A stretch of 64,000 nucleotides of DNA from DATCTV01 sp964400685 (GCA_964400685.1 CAYNVT010000001.1:1-64000); one strand, 5' to 3'. Counted from the stretch's first letter, positions 35,213-44,451 are shown. Program-made: numbers and translations. Notes: a model not told the origin generated them from the sequence alone.

Positions 35213-35985
35213 AGAATCCTTTTAAGAGCGCACTCTATTTATTTGATTCCCTGATGGGAGGATACTTCGGCCAGTACCTTGAGGTGCGTTCGCTTGAATT
35301 CTTCCTTGCCTGGGGCGAGGCTACAAAAAGGCCTTTTATAGGGCCTTATCTGAAAAGGCTTTTCATATGGTTCTGTACATACTTTACAGGGATTGTCGTG
35401 CCTTCACTCGATTCTCTGAAAGGCAGACCAAAGATATTGCCCTGCGACGATGTCATCAGTCTTGTAAAGCGCGCCCGTGTCACAAGCCTTAGCCCGTGCA
35501 CATGCAAAGCGCATATTATCCCTGATGACCCTGATATACCGCGCGACACATGCATGGGTTTCACTTTTGTGGAAGGCATGGAGGATCTGTCAGACGAAAA
35601 TTATCACAAGGACTTCAAACTCAGGCAGGAGATAATCAATAAATTAAGGCAATGCGAAAGCCTCGGGCTGGTGCACCAGATAATGACCACATCAAGGCCC
35701 ACCGGCAAAAAAGGCTATGTGCTGTGCAACTGCGACGGCCGGAGCTGCATCCCGGTTATTCTCTTCAGAAGATACGGCATTCCTATGGTCAGAACGTCAG
35801 GCTATACCATTCAAATATCAGATTATGAAAAATGCACGGCCTGCGGCATATGTGTTACGCGCTGCATATTTGACGCCGCGTCATTATCAGACAAAAAACC
35901 TGTAACCGACTCTGATAAGTGCATGGGTTGCGGGGTGTGTGTCAAGACATGCAGGGCTGGGATAAGAACACTTGTTAAGCCATAA
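35209..35985 (+). CDS. Iron-sulfur protein with C-terminal 2x[4Fe-4S] ferredoxin domain
   Basis: The start at 35209 (MKNPFKSALYL) overlaps the previous stop; a GTG at 35143 is possible but would overlap that gene by 70 bases. In the 258-residue chain the N-terminal 180 residues contain a separate cysteine set (CTCKAH, DTCMGF, CNCDGRSC) that could bind a further cluster. The C-terminus has two classical motifs: CTACGICVTRC, and CMGCGVCVKTC. It is probably an electron-transfer protein. The coupled single-pass membrane protein upstream suggests a membrane-associated pair. No enzyme in the window is an obvious partner, although the acyl-CoA dehydrogenase is immediately upstream. Confidence 0.78.
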   Translation: MKNPFKSALYLFDSLMGGYFGQYLEVRSLEFFLAWGEATKRPFIGPYLKRLFIWFCTYFTGIVVPSLDSLKGRPKILPCDDVISLVKRARVTSLSPCTCKAHIIPDDPDIPRDTCMGFTFVEGMEDLSDENYHKDFKLRQEIINKLRQCESLGLVHQIMTTSRPTGKKGYVLCNCDGRSCIPVILFRRYGIPMVRTSGYTIQISDYEKCTACGICVTRCIFDAASLSDKKPVTDSDKCMGCGVCVKTCRAGIRTLVKP

Positions 35986-36026
35986 ATCTCTTCTGATGGA
36001 AAGACGCCGGTCTTGAAAATAAAACA

Positions 36027-36071
36027 ACTACCATGAAAAATGGGATTTACATTCCCATATTTCATGGTAGT
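36027..36071. promoter_or_regulatory. Long hairpin directly upstream of the DUF4143 ATPase gene
   Basis: The arms 36027-36045 (ACTACCATGAAAAATGGGA) and 36053-36071 (TCCCATATTTCATGGTAGT) match at 18 of 19 positions with a 7-base loop. The stem ends 8 bases before the start codon of the ATPase gene at 36080, and no ribosome site is visible. It could be an operator, a translation-blocking hairpin, or the edge of a mobile unit. Confidence 0.65.
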
Positions 36072-36079
36072 ATACATTC

Positions 36080-37222
36080 ATGATTGAAAGGCTTGATTAT
36101 ATAAGACAGATTGAAACAGCTGTTACACGTTCGAAGATTACTTCGCTCCTTGGTCCAAGACAATGCGGTAAAACGACGCTTTCAAGAATTATCAGTGATA
36201 ACATCAAGTCGGTGCGATTCGATATGGAATCTGTGCCTGATATTCAGAGGCTCAGGAATCCTGAGCTCGTCCTAGGAAGCATTGAGGATCTTGTAATAAT
36301 CGATGAAATACAAAAGCAGCCCTCACTGTTCAATAGTTTGAGGGTCATTGTTGACAGGCCGGAAACCAAGGCAAGGTTTCTTATACTTGGAAGCGCTTCT
36401 CCTGAAATAATAAAAAACGTTTCAGAGACGCTTGCTGGCAGGGTCGAATTTATTGAGTTGAGCGGTTTCAATCTGGCTGAGACAGGCGTTAATACAATGG
36501 AAAAACTCTGGCTGAGAGGCGGGATGCCTAGGTCGTTCCTGGCAAAGACTGAAAATGACAGCATCAGGTGGCGTGAAGATTTTATCAGGACATATCTGGA
36601 AAGGGACATTCCTCAACTTGGCATTAAAATTCCTTCAGTTGCAATGCGCCGGTTCTGGACAATGCTCGCCCATTACCACGGGCAATTATGGGATGCGGCT
36701 GAACTGGCTCGCTCAATGGGGCTTTCCGGAAAAACAGTGAGGCATTATCTTGATATTCTCTCTCAGACATTTATGGTCAGGCAATTGCAGCCCTGGTATG
36801 AAAATATTGGCAAAAGACAGGTAAAGTCACCCAAGATATATTTCCGTGATACAGGCCTTTTGCACAGTCTGCTAAGTATAACCGACATGCACGATCTGAC
36901 AGGCAATCCAAGGTTGGGGGCATCCTGGGAAGGATTCGCAATTGAACAGTTCCTTGCCATAAAAAAACCTGCACAGGCATATTTCTGGGCAACACACAAC
37001 GGAGCAGAACTTGACCTGCTGTTCTTTCACAAAGGCAAACGCTATGGGATTGAGGTCAAATTTAGTGAGGCGCCAGTTGTAACAAAATCAATGCGTATTG
37101 CGATTGAAGATTTGAAACTGGAACAATTATGGATAATATATCCAGGTAAAATTACATATCAGGCAGATGATAAAATTACAGTAATGCCTTTGATGGAAAT
37201 TGAATCGTTGAAAATAAAATAG
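36080..37222 (+). CDS. AAA ATPase with DUF4143 domain
   Basis: A 380-residue protein with Walker A GPRQCGKTT (25-33), Walker B VIIDEIQ (about 73-79), a LGSASPE sensor segment, the conserved FIRTYLERDIPQL linker, a winged-helix-like block (DAAELARSMGLSGKTVRHYLDILSQ) and a C-terminal DUF4143 part with a nuclease-like core (EGFAIEQFL, GAELDLLFF, YGIEVKFS). The E-x-(n)-D-(n)-E-x-K pattern resembles the PD-(D/E)xK fold. Such ATPases are widespread, patchily distributed, usually solitary and of unknown role. This one has no functional partner nearby and lies between two palindromic elements, which fits gain by transfer. Confidence 0.87.
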   Translation: MIERLDYIRQIETAVTRSKITSLLGPRQCGKTTLSRIISDNIKSVRFDMESVPDIQRLRNPELVLGSIEDLVIIDEIQKQPSLFNSLRVIVDRPETKARFLILGSASPEIIKNVSETLAGRVEFIELSGFNLAETGVNTMEKLWLRGGMPRSFLAKTENDSIRWREDFIRTYLERDIPQLGIKIPSVAMRRFWTMLAHYHGQLWDAAELARSMGLSGKTVRHYLDILSQTFMVRQLQPWYENIGKRQVKSPKIYFRDTGLLHSLLSITDMHDLTGNPRLGASWEGFAIEQFLAIKKPAQAYFWATHNGAELDLLFFHKGKRYGIEVKFSEAPVVTKSMRIAIEDLKLEQLWIIYPGKITYQADDKITVMPLMEIESLKIK

Positions 37223-37336
37223 ATTTAAGAACCGGGGTGTTCTCCTCTGGACAAAAGCTATATTCTTGTCTATACATTGGCAAAGGTTCACTGCTTTTAA
37301 CCGGCAACATCTATATTTCATGTTTCCGGTTATAGT

Positions 37337-37459
37337 GCAGGACGTAAGAACAAAGCAGATCAAGGAGCGACGAAATCGAGGAATGAGGCATACTTTTAGT
37401 GTATGCCTCAGTGACGAGATGGGGAAGCGACGAAGATATGCAAAGTTATGACGGCCTGC
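37337..37459. repeat. Structured intergenic repeat with a nested hairpin
   Basis: An outer imperfect inverted repeat of 24 bases (37337-37360 with 37436-37459, 17 matches) encloses a perfect 10-bp hairpin TGAGGCATAC / GTATGCCTCA (37384-37393, 37401-37410). Flanking the hairpin are two near copies of AGCGACGAA (37367 and 37427). Sequences of this kind, with AGGAGCGACGA and a variable palindromic core, recur between genes in some Desulfobacterota (recollection). It lies in the 277-base gap between the ATPase and sppA. No ORF is supported. Confidence 0.75.
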
Positions 37460-37499
37460 TCAAGCGGTGGCTGCGCATAAGAGGTCAAAAATATAAACC

Positions 37500-38366
37500 A
37501 TGAAAAAAAGAGCAAAGATTGCAATTCTAGTGGTGTTTATAGCTGTAGCTGCATGCTGGATAGGATATACCTATAGCCGCGAAATGAAACCCGCGATAGG
37601 GATTCTCGAGGTGGATGGCGCGATCATGGGCTCAGAGGTCTATCTTGAAAGGCTGAAGGCTTTCAAAGAGGACGATACCATCAAGGCTGTTATAGTACGC
37701 ATCAACAGCCCGGGAGGTGTGGTCGGCCCGGCTCAGGAAGTATATGAAGAGATCCTCAAGCTCAAAAAGGAAAAGCCGGTGATAGCATCCATGTCTGCGC
37801 TCGGGGCATCAGGGGCCTATTACATTGCCTGTGCATGCGATGTGATTTACACAATGCCCGGGACCATGACTGGTTCAATCGGTGTAATAATGGAATTCAT
37901 CGACGTCAGTTCCGGGCTTACAAAACTCGGGATAACAGCGGGAAGCATTACATCGGGAAAGATGAAGGATGCAGGAACTCCTTTCAGGCCCATGACACCT
38001 GAGGAGAGGGAGTATTTCCTGGCGGTTGTAAACGATGTACAGGATCAGTTTGTGGAAGCGGTTTCTAAATCACGTAAAATCCCTGCAGAGAAAGTCAGGT
38101 CATTTGCTGACGGGAGGATATACACCGGCAGACAGGCTCTTAAACTTGGACTTGTCGATAAAATAGGCGGTCTTGAAGATGCGATAGAAATGGCAAAAAC
38201 CAGGGCCCGCATTACAGATGAACCCAGAATAATAAAGCCGAAAAAGGAAAAAGGCCTGTTTGAATCATTAGGGAGGCTGCTTGACGGCAGCGCGTCTGGC
38301 GGCTCTTCACCGATTGGAGAAATGATTAAGGGAAGAAACATAAGGCTGTCTTACAGCATGTATTAA
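37500..38366 (+). CDS. sppA: Signal peptide peptidase SppA (short type)
   Basis: SppA degrades signal peptides left in the membrane after secretion. The 288-residue protein has one N-terminal membrane anchor (AILVVFIAVAACWIG) and a single S49 peptidase domain. The catalytic dyad is visible as Ser104 in GASGAYY and Lys154 in TSGKMKDAG. INSPGG is the oxyanion segment. The length fits the short 36-kDa type, as in Bacillus and many Desulfobacterota. The start lacks a strong ribosome site. Confidence 0.95.
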   Translation: MKKRAKIAILVVFIAVAACWIGYTYSREMKPAIGILEVDGAIMGSEVYLERLKAFKEDDTIKAVIVRINSPGGVVGPAQEVYEEILKLKKEKPVIASMSALGASGAYYIACACDVIYTMPGTMTGSIGVIMEFIDVSSGLTKLGITAGSITSGKMKDAGTPFRPMTPEEREYFLAVVNDVQDQFVEAVSKSRKIPAEKVRSFADGRIYTGRQALKLGLVDKIGGLEDAIEMAKTRARITDEPRIIKPKKEKGLFESLGRLLDGSASGGSSPIGEMIKGRNIRLSYSMY

Positions 38367-38489
38367 AAAAAGAAGCGGGCAGTGACAAACCGGTTGTGTC
38401 GCAATAGAGAAGTTTTAATATCAACCGGGGTAAAAAAGAAGCATTCAATATTCAACGACCGCTAATCCAAGAATCTTAGTGAGGACTAT

Positions 38490-39944
38490 ATGATAGAAGA
38501 TGCACTTACTTTTGACGATGTACTGCTTATTCCGGCAAGATCGAATGTGACGCCTGCCAGCGTGGATACAAGCACCTGGCTTACAAAAGGGATAAAGCTG
38601 AGCATACCACTTGTAAGCGCCGCAATGGATTCCGTCACCGAGGCAAACACAGCCATAGCAATGGCTAGGGAAGGGGGCATAGGAATTATTCATAAAAACA
38701 TGCCGCCCGAAGCACAGGCTGTTGAAGTCGATAAAGTGAAGAAATCAGAAAGCGGGATGATAGTCGACCCAATCACAATGACGCCAGAAAGGAAATTGTG
38801 GGAAGCCCTCGAACTTATGAAGCATTACCATATCTCGGGTGTGCCGATAACTGTTGACGGCAAGCTCGTAGGCATCCTGACAAACCGGGATCTGAAATTT
38901 GAAACCGATCTTAACCGTTCGGTCAGTGAGGCGATGACAAAAGAAAATCTTATCACCATAAAAGGCGAGATAACACTGGCCGAGGCCAGCAAATTGCTGC
39001 ATAAATACAAGATTGAAAAGCTGCCTGTGGTTGATGACGAATACAGGCTTAAGGGCCTTATTACGATAAAGGATATCGAGAAGGCCGAGCAGTTTCCAGA
39101 TGCGGCAAAGGACAGCAGGGGAAGGCTTCTGGTCGGTGCTGCCGTCGGTGTTTATCCAAACGATGAGCCCAGGGTCCATGCTCTGATGAAGGCAGGTGTC
39201 GACGTGATAGTGGTCGATACAGCTCACGGCCATTCACAGGCGGTTCTGGAAACAGTGAAAGCGATAAAATCCATTTACCCCAAATCCCAGGTGCTGGCAG
39301 GGAATGTCGTCACTGCGGAAGCGACCACTGATCTCATTAAAGCCGGAGCGGACGGTGTGAAAGTGGGTGTCGGGCCTGGTTCCATCTGCACCACCAGGGT
39401 AGTGGCAGGCGTCGGCATGCCGCAGATAACTGCAATAATAAACTGCTCGAAGGCGGCTGATGAATTCGGTATTCCGGTTGTTGCGGATGGAGGCATCAAA
39501 TTTTCGGGGGACCTTACAAAGGCGATTGCCGCCGGGGCTTCGACCATAATGATAGGCTCCCTGTTTGCAGGTACCGAAGAGGCCCCGGGCGAGCTTATTA
39601 TCTATCAGGGCCGTACATACAAATCATACCGTGGCATGGGCTCGCTTGAGGCTATGAAGCTGGGTTCCAAAGACCGCTACCAGCAGGGTGACATATGTGA
39701 TGCCGAGAAATTCGTACCCGAAGGCATAGTCGGGCGTGTATCATACAGGGGGAAGATATCCGAAAATGTTTATCAGCTTATAGGAGGTCTTCGAGCAGGA
39801 ATGGGCTATACGGGATGCAGGACCGTGCAGGAGCTTCAGACGAATGCGAAGATGGTCAAGATTACGGCTGCGGGTCTGAAGGAATCCCATGTGCATGATG
39901 TCATAATCGTGAAAGAGGCGCCAAACTACAAACTGGAATCTTAG
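38490..39944 (+). CDS. guaB: Inosine-5'-monophosphate dehydrogenase
   Basis: GuaB converts IMP to XMP with NAD+, the committed step to GMP. The 484-residue protein has the N-terminal ALTFDDVLL, a CBS-domain pair at about 92-205 (MTPERKLWEALELM, LITIKDIEK), the IMP loop GVGPGSICTTR with its catalytic Cys near residue 300, and the flap YRGMGSLEAM. Ribosome site GAGGA. It is a monocistronic unit; guaA is not nearby. Confidence 0.97.
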   Translation: MIEDALTFDDVLLIPARSNVTPASVDTSTWLTKGIKLSIPLVSAAMDSVTEANTAIAMAREGGIGIIHKNMPPEAQAVEVDKVKKSESGMIVDPITMTPERKLWEALELMKHYHISGVPITVDGKLVGILTNRDLKFETDLNRSVSEAMTKENLITIKGEITLAEASKLLHKYKIEKLPVVDDEYRLKGLITIKDIEKAEQFPDAAKDSRGRLLVGAAVGVYPNDEPRVHALMKAGVDVIVVDTAHGHSQAVLETVKAIKSIYPKSQVLAGNVVTAEATTDLIKAGADGVKVGVGPGSICTTRVVAGVGMPQITAIINCSKAADEFGIPVVADGGIKFSGDLTKAIAAGASTIMIGSLFAGTEEAPGELIIYQGRTYKSYRGMGSLEAMKLGSKDRYQQGDICDAEKFVPEGIVGRVSYRGKISENVYQLIGGLRAGMGYTGCRTVQELQTNAKMVKITAAGLKESHVHDVIIVKEAPNYKLES

Positions 39945-39956
39945 AGAAAATCAGCA

Positions 39957-40042
39957 GTCAGAAGACGGGAGACAGTATAAGTGCAGAGAAAATTCAATCT
40001 TTGTGATTCCTGATGGTTTTATGCTGTCTCCTGTCTTCTGTC
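39957..40042. repeat. Hairpin with heptamer-type arms between guaB and dnaE
   Basis: The 23-base arms 39957-39979 and 40020-40042 pair at 20 positions plus two wobbles. The arms are built from degenerate 7-base units (TGTCTCC, TGTCTTC, TGTCTCC on the right arm), much like the core of the 22337-22477 element. It separates guaB from dnaE and, with no U-run, does not look like a terminator. Confidence 0.65.
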
Positions 40043-40066
40043 TCCTGAATGCTAAGGCTTGAATCT

Positions 40067-43000
40067 ATGAGTCAGAATCAGAACACGAACTTTGTACATC
40101 TTCACTGCCATACTCAGTACAGCCTTCTTGACGGTGCCATCAGGGTGGGTGACCTTATCAGAAAGACCAGGGAATTCGGCCAGAAGGCAGTTGCCATAAC
40201 GGATCATGGAGTAATGTACGGGGCAGTTGAGTTTTTTGACAAGGCCCTCGCCGAAGGTCTAAAACCGATAATCGGCTGCGAGGTTTATGTCGCACCTGAT
40301 TCCATGGAGATAAAGGAGGCCCTGAAAGGCTTCCCGACGAACTACCACCTTCTGCTCCTTGCTATGAACAACGAGGGATATAAGAACCTCATGAAACTGG
40401 TGTCACTGGCTCATGAGAAGGGCTTTTACTACAAGCCCAGGGTTGATAAAAAACTTCTTTCCGAACTGAACGGCGGGCTTATCGCCCTTTCCGCATGCCT
40501 TAAAGGAGAGATACCTTACTGGCTTCTGAGGGGAAACCAGGACAGGGCAATTGAAGCGCTCGAGTTCTACGCAAAGACATTTGACGGCAGATTCTATCTC
40601 GAGATCCAGGAAAACGGGCTTGCCGACCAGTCGCAGATAAATCCCATGGTGATTGATCTGGCAGGGAGGTATTCGCTGCCTGTCGCGGCGACGAACGACT
40701 GTCACTATCTGAACAGAAATGATGCGAGTGCACATGAGGTTCTGCTGTGCATACAGACCCAGGCCACCATGCAGGACAATGACCGCATGAAACTTGGTTC
40801 AGATCATTTCTACCTTAAAAGCCCGGAAGAAATGGCCGAAGCCTTTTCGTATATTCCCGAAGCCCTCAGCATGACATCCGAAATTGCGTCGCGCTGTAAT
40901 GTGGAGATCCCAAAAGATGTTTACTACTTTCCTGTTTTTCCGGCTGAAGGCGGCAAATCGCTGGAAGATATGGTAACGCAGCGGGCAAGAGAAGGCCTTA
41001 AAAAAAGAATGGGTGAAATCCCGGAAAATTACAGTTCAAGACTTGAAATGGAACTCGGCGTTATCAGGGACATGGGTTTTTCAGGATACTTCCTAATTGT
41101 TGCCGATTACATTAATTATGCAAAATCCAAAGGCATACCGGTAGGTCCCGGCCGCGGAAGCGCTGCCGGCTCGATTGCAGCCTACGGCCTTGGCATAACA
41201 GATATAGATCCGATAAGGTGGAACCTTCTTTTTGAGCGCTTCTTGAATCCCGAACGAAAGAGCATGCCTGATATCGATGTCGATTTCTGCCAGGACAGGC
41301 GCGATGAAGTTATAGAATATGTAAAGAATAGATACGGCAAGGATTATGTGGCCCAGATAACCACTTACGGAAACCTGAAGGCAAAAGCGGTCATAAAGGA
41401 TGTGGCCAGGGTTATGGGAATCAGCTTCTCGGAGGCTGATGCAATAGCCAAGCTTGTTCCCAATGACCCCAAAATGACACTTGAAAAGGCTGTTAACGAG
41501 GAGCCCAAACTCAAAGAGCTTATTTCAAAAGACCCGCAGGTGGCCAGGGTAATAGAGGTAGGAAAGGCTCTTGAAGGACTGTCACGCCATGCCTCGGTCC
41601 ATGCGGGCGGCGTTGTAATATCGGACAGTTTTCCCATTACAGTCCACGTCCCTGTCTATATAGATAAAAAGGGAATGCCCATCAGCCAGTATGACATGAA
41701 AGTCCTTGAAAGAGTCGGACTGGTCAAGTTCGATATGCTGGGACTTAAGACTCTTACCGTCATTCACAAGACCCTTGAAATTCTGCACTCATGTGGAATC
41801 GAACTGGAAATTGAAAAGATACCTCTCGATGACAGAGCGACATACAAACTAATAAGTGACGGCGACACCGCAAGCGTATTCCAGCTTGAATCTTCAGGCA
41901 TGAGGCAGATGCTTGCACAGCTGAAGCCGACGGTCTTCGAAGATATTATCGCGGCGGTGGCCCTCTACCGTCCAGGCCCTATGGATTTCATCCCTGAATA
42001 TGCCCGCAAAAAGCACGGGAAGGAAAAGGTGGAATATCTCCATCCGCTTGCCGAGCAGATACTTAAGGAAACGTACGGGATCATGGTCTATCAGGAGCAG
42101 GTCATGCAGATAGCCCAGGTGGTGGCAGGCTATTCACTGGGCAAAGCAGACCTGCTCAGAAGGGCGATGGGAAAGAAAAAGCCCGAGGAAATGGCGAAAC
42201 AGGAACACGATTTCGTTGAAGGAGCCAAGAAAAACGGAGTGCCTGAAGACATAGCAAAAAAAATGTTCTCCAGAATGGAGGAATTCGCCAACTACGGATT
42301 CAACAAATCACACGCAGCAGCCTATGCTCTGGTAGCATATCAGACGGCTTATCTGAAATGCCATTTTTTTAAGGAATTCATGGCGGCGAACTTTACGCTG
42401 GACCTCAACAACACGGACAAGGTCGTGCAGCATATAGCCGAATGCCGGAGCAAAGGTGTGAAAATTCTTCCTCCGGACATCAATAAAAGCGCATGGGAAT
42501 TCGTTACAACACAAGAGGGAATTCTTTTCGGTCTTGGCGGCGTAAAGGGTGTGGGCCATAAAGCCGTGGATATAATCATTGAAGAGCGTCAGAAAGGGGC
42601 ATTCAAAGATGTACGGGACTTCATCAAGAGGAACAGCCTCTCAGGCGTTAACCGCAGGGTGCTTGAAGCGCTGTTGAAGTCAGGCGCCTTTGACAGTCTT
42701 CATGCAAACAGAAGGGCTGTTTTTGAATCTCTTGATGCGCTGATAGAAGACGCACAGAGGCATGCAAAACAGAAAGATGATATGCAGGGTTCTCTTTTCG
42801 ACCTGATTGAGGAAAATGAGTCTGAAGAGGAACTGAAATTGCCGGATATACCGGATTGGCCTGACAATGAAAGACTCAAACAGGAAAAAGAGGCCCTGGG
42901 ATTTTATATATCAGGGCATCCTCTCAATTCATATTCAGAAATCATAGAGCGCTATTCGACCGCCAGCACTCTTACGCTTTCCGAGGTAACGGGCAAGACT

Positions 43001-43507
43001 ATCATAGCAGGGATCATCCAGAACCTTAATATAACAAGGACAAAAAAAGGCGACCCGATGGCAAGGGGTCTGCTTGAGGATCTGCATGGCACTGTCCCAG
43101 TGATCTTTTTCCCTAAATGCTATGCCGAATTTCATCAGGCTATAACAGGCGAAGGGCCTGTCGTAATAAAGGCGACAGTCGACCGAAGTGAAGATGACAG
43201 CGAGGAAGGGACATCCGTCAAAGTTGACCTGAAAGCTGAAGAGGTTTATCCTGTTGATCAGGCGGACACGGTTTTTGCAAGCCGTGTCGTGGTGAAGCTG
43301 TCCGATATGGACAAACAGCAGGATATTAAGGCTGTAAAAAACAGCATACTTGACTTCAAGGGCAGCTGTCCGGTCAGCTTTCAAATAAAGTCAAACGGGG
43401 CAATGGTAATGATCGATGCAGGAAAGGAATATACAGTAGCGCCGATAAAGGCTTTTATTGAAAGGATTCAGAGCATACTGGGGCCGTCAAGGGTGGAGAT
43501 ACAGTGA
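40067..43507 (+). CDS. dnaE: DNA polymerase III alpha subunit
   Basis: The replicative polymerase. I start at 40067 (MSQNQNTNFVHLHCHTQYSLLDG); an ATG at 40049 in frame is possible. The 1146-residue protein has the N-terminal PHP domain (HLHCHTQYSLLDG), the catalytic palm with GPGRGSAAGS and PDIDVDF (two catalytic Asp residues), a third acidic position further on, a helix-hairpin-helix region (LKSGAFDSL) and a C-terminal OB-fold (TIIAGIIQNLNITRTKKGDP). No exonuclease domain is inserted, so it is the DnaE and not the PolC type. Its TGA overlaps the GTG of accA (GTGA). Confidence 0.97.
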   Translation: MSQNQNTNFVHLHCHTQYSLLDGAIRVGDLIRKTREFGQKAVAITDHGVMYGAVEFFDKALAEGLKPIIGCEVYVAPDSMEIKEALKGFPTNYHLLLLAMNNEGYKNLMKLVSLAHEKGFYYKPRVDKKLLSELNGGLIALSACLKGEIPYWLLRGNQDRAIEALEFYAKTFDGRFYLEIQENGLADQSQINPMVIDLAGRYSLPVAATNDCHYLNRNDASAHEVLLCIQTQATMQDNDRMKLGSDHFYLKSPEEMAEAFSYIPEALSMTSEIASRCNVEIPKDVYYFPVFPAEGGKSLEDMVTQRAREGLKKRMGEIPENYSSRLEMELGVIRDMGFSGYFLIVADYINYAKSKGIPVGPGRGSAAGSIAAYGLGITDIDPIRWNLLFERFLNPERKSMPDIDVDFCQDRRDEVIEYVKNRYGKDYVAQITTYGNLKAKAVIKDVARVMGISFSEADAIAKLVPNDPKMTLEKAVNEEPKLKELISKDPQVARVIEVGKALEGLSRHASVHAGGVVISDSFPITVHVPVYIDKKGMPISQYDMKVLERVGLVKFDMLGLKTLTVIHKTLEILHSCGIELEIEKIPLDDRATYKLISDGDTASVFQLESSGMRQMLAQLKPTVFEDIIAAVALYRPGPMDFIPEYARKKHGKEKVEYLHPLAEQILKETYGIMVYQEQVMQIAQVVAGYSLGKADLLRRAMGKKKPEEMAKQEHDFVEGAKKNGVPEDIAKKMFSRMEEFANYGFNKSHAAAYALVAYQTAYLKCHFFKEFMAANFTLDLNNTDKVVQHIAECRSKGVKILPPDINKSAWEFVTTQEGILFGLGGVKGVGHKAVDIIIEERQKGAFKDVRDFIKRNSLSGVNRRVLEALLKSGAFDSLHANRRAVFESLDALIEDAQRHAKQKDDMQGSLFDLIEENESEEELKLPDIPDWPDNERLKQEKEALGFYISGHPLNSYSEIIERYSTASTLTLSEVTGKTIIAGIIQNLNITRTKKGDPMARGLLEDLHGTVPVIFFPKCYAEFHQAITGEGPVVIKATVDRSEDDSEEGTSVKVDLKAEEVYPVDQADTVFASRVVVKLSDMDKQQDIKAVKNSILDFKGSCPVSFQIKSNGAMVMIDAGKEYTVAPIKAFIERIQSILGPSRVEIQ

Positions 43508-44451
43508 AGAAAAGCGGTAAATTTACAGACCTGGATAAAGCGCTTCAGGAATATGACAAGAGTCTGAAAAGAGCGGAAAATGACATTGACGACAAGGCGA
43601 AGAAATCGAGCTCGGAGGCCAGGAAACTGGCCAATGACCTGAGAAAAGACCTTTATTCCGAGATTACCCGATGGGAATGTATTGAAATAGCAAGACATCC
43701 TTCAAGGCCGGGGGTTTGTGAATTCATTACCGGCATATTTGACAGTTTCATGGAACTGCACGGAGACAGAGCCCTTGGCGATGATCCGGCGATTACCGGA
43801 GGGCTGGCGTTTCTTGACAGAAATCCGGTTATCGTTATCGGACACAAAAAACATTCAACGGGACAGAAAAATTATCTTGAACATCATTTCGGGATGGCTT
43901 CTCCGTCCGGGAACAACAAGGCGGCAAGGCTTATGAAACTTGCCGAAAAATTTTCAAAGCCGATAATCACTTTTGTAGATACACCGGGGGCTTATCCGGA
44001 TCCTATGGCAGAGGACAGAGGACAGGCATACAGCATCTCAACTTGTATAAATGCCATTTCAAGTGCCAGAACACCGGTTATTGCCTGCATAATCGGGGAG
44101 GCAGGTTCGGGAGGCGCTCTGGCGCTGGGGTTCGGCGACAGGATGATTATGCTGGAGAATGCATTTTACAGCGCCATATCACCTGAGGGTTTTGCATCGA
44201 TCAAGAGGGGTGATGAGACTACAAAGGAAGAAGCAGCCGAAATACTTAAAGGCACAGGCCGGGATTTGTATACTCAGGGACTGATAGACTACATAGTTAT
44301 TGAACCTCTGGGTGGTGCTCATAACGATCCCGAATCGGTGATTAAGGAAACGGGAAAAGCTATCCGTCAATATATATCTGAACTTAAGGATGCGGATGCC
44401 GAAATGCTCATGAAAAAACGTTCCCAGCGCATTGAAGGATTGATGCCTTGA
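43504..44451 (+). CDS. accA: Acetyl-CoA carboxylase carboxyltransferase alpha subunit
   Basis: A 315-residue AccA-type protein that, with AccD, moves the carboxyl group from biotin to acetyl-CoA. The GTG start overlaps the dnaE stop. Family blocks are LHGDRALGDDPAITGGLA, RLMKLAEKFSKPIITFVDTPG, GEAGSGGALALGFGDR and SPEGFASI. The loop after DTPGAYP reads DPMAEDRGQ in place of the usual GIGAEERGQ, and the section before it (GQKNYLEHHFGMASPSG) also differs from standard AccA. accD is not next to it. Adjacency of dnaE and accA is conserved, as in Escherichia coli. Confidence 0.87.
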   Translation: MKKSGKFTDLDKALQEYDKSLKRAENDIDDKAKKSSSEARKLANDLRKDLYSEITRWECIEIARHPSRPGVCEFITGIFDSFMELHGDRALGDDPAITGGLAFLDRNPVIVIGHKKHSTGQKNYLEHHFGMASPSGNNKAARLMKLAEKFSKPIITFVDTPGAYPDPMAEDRGQAYSISTCINAISSARTPVIACIIGEAGSGGALALGFGDRMIMLENAFYSAISPEGFASIKRGDETTKEEAAEILKGTGRDLYTQGLIDYIVIEPLGGAHNDPESVIKETGKAIRQYISELKDADAEMLMKKRSQRIEGLMP

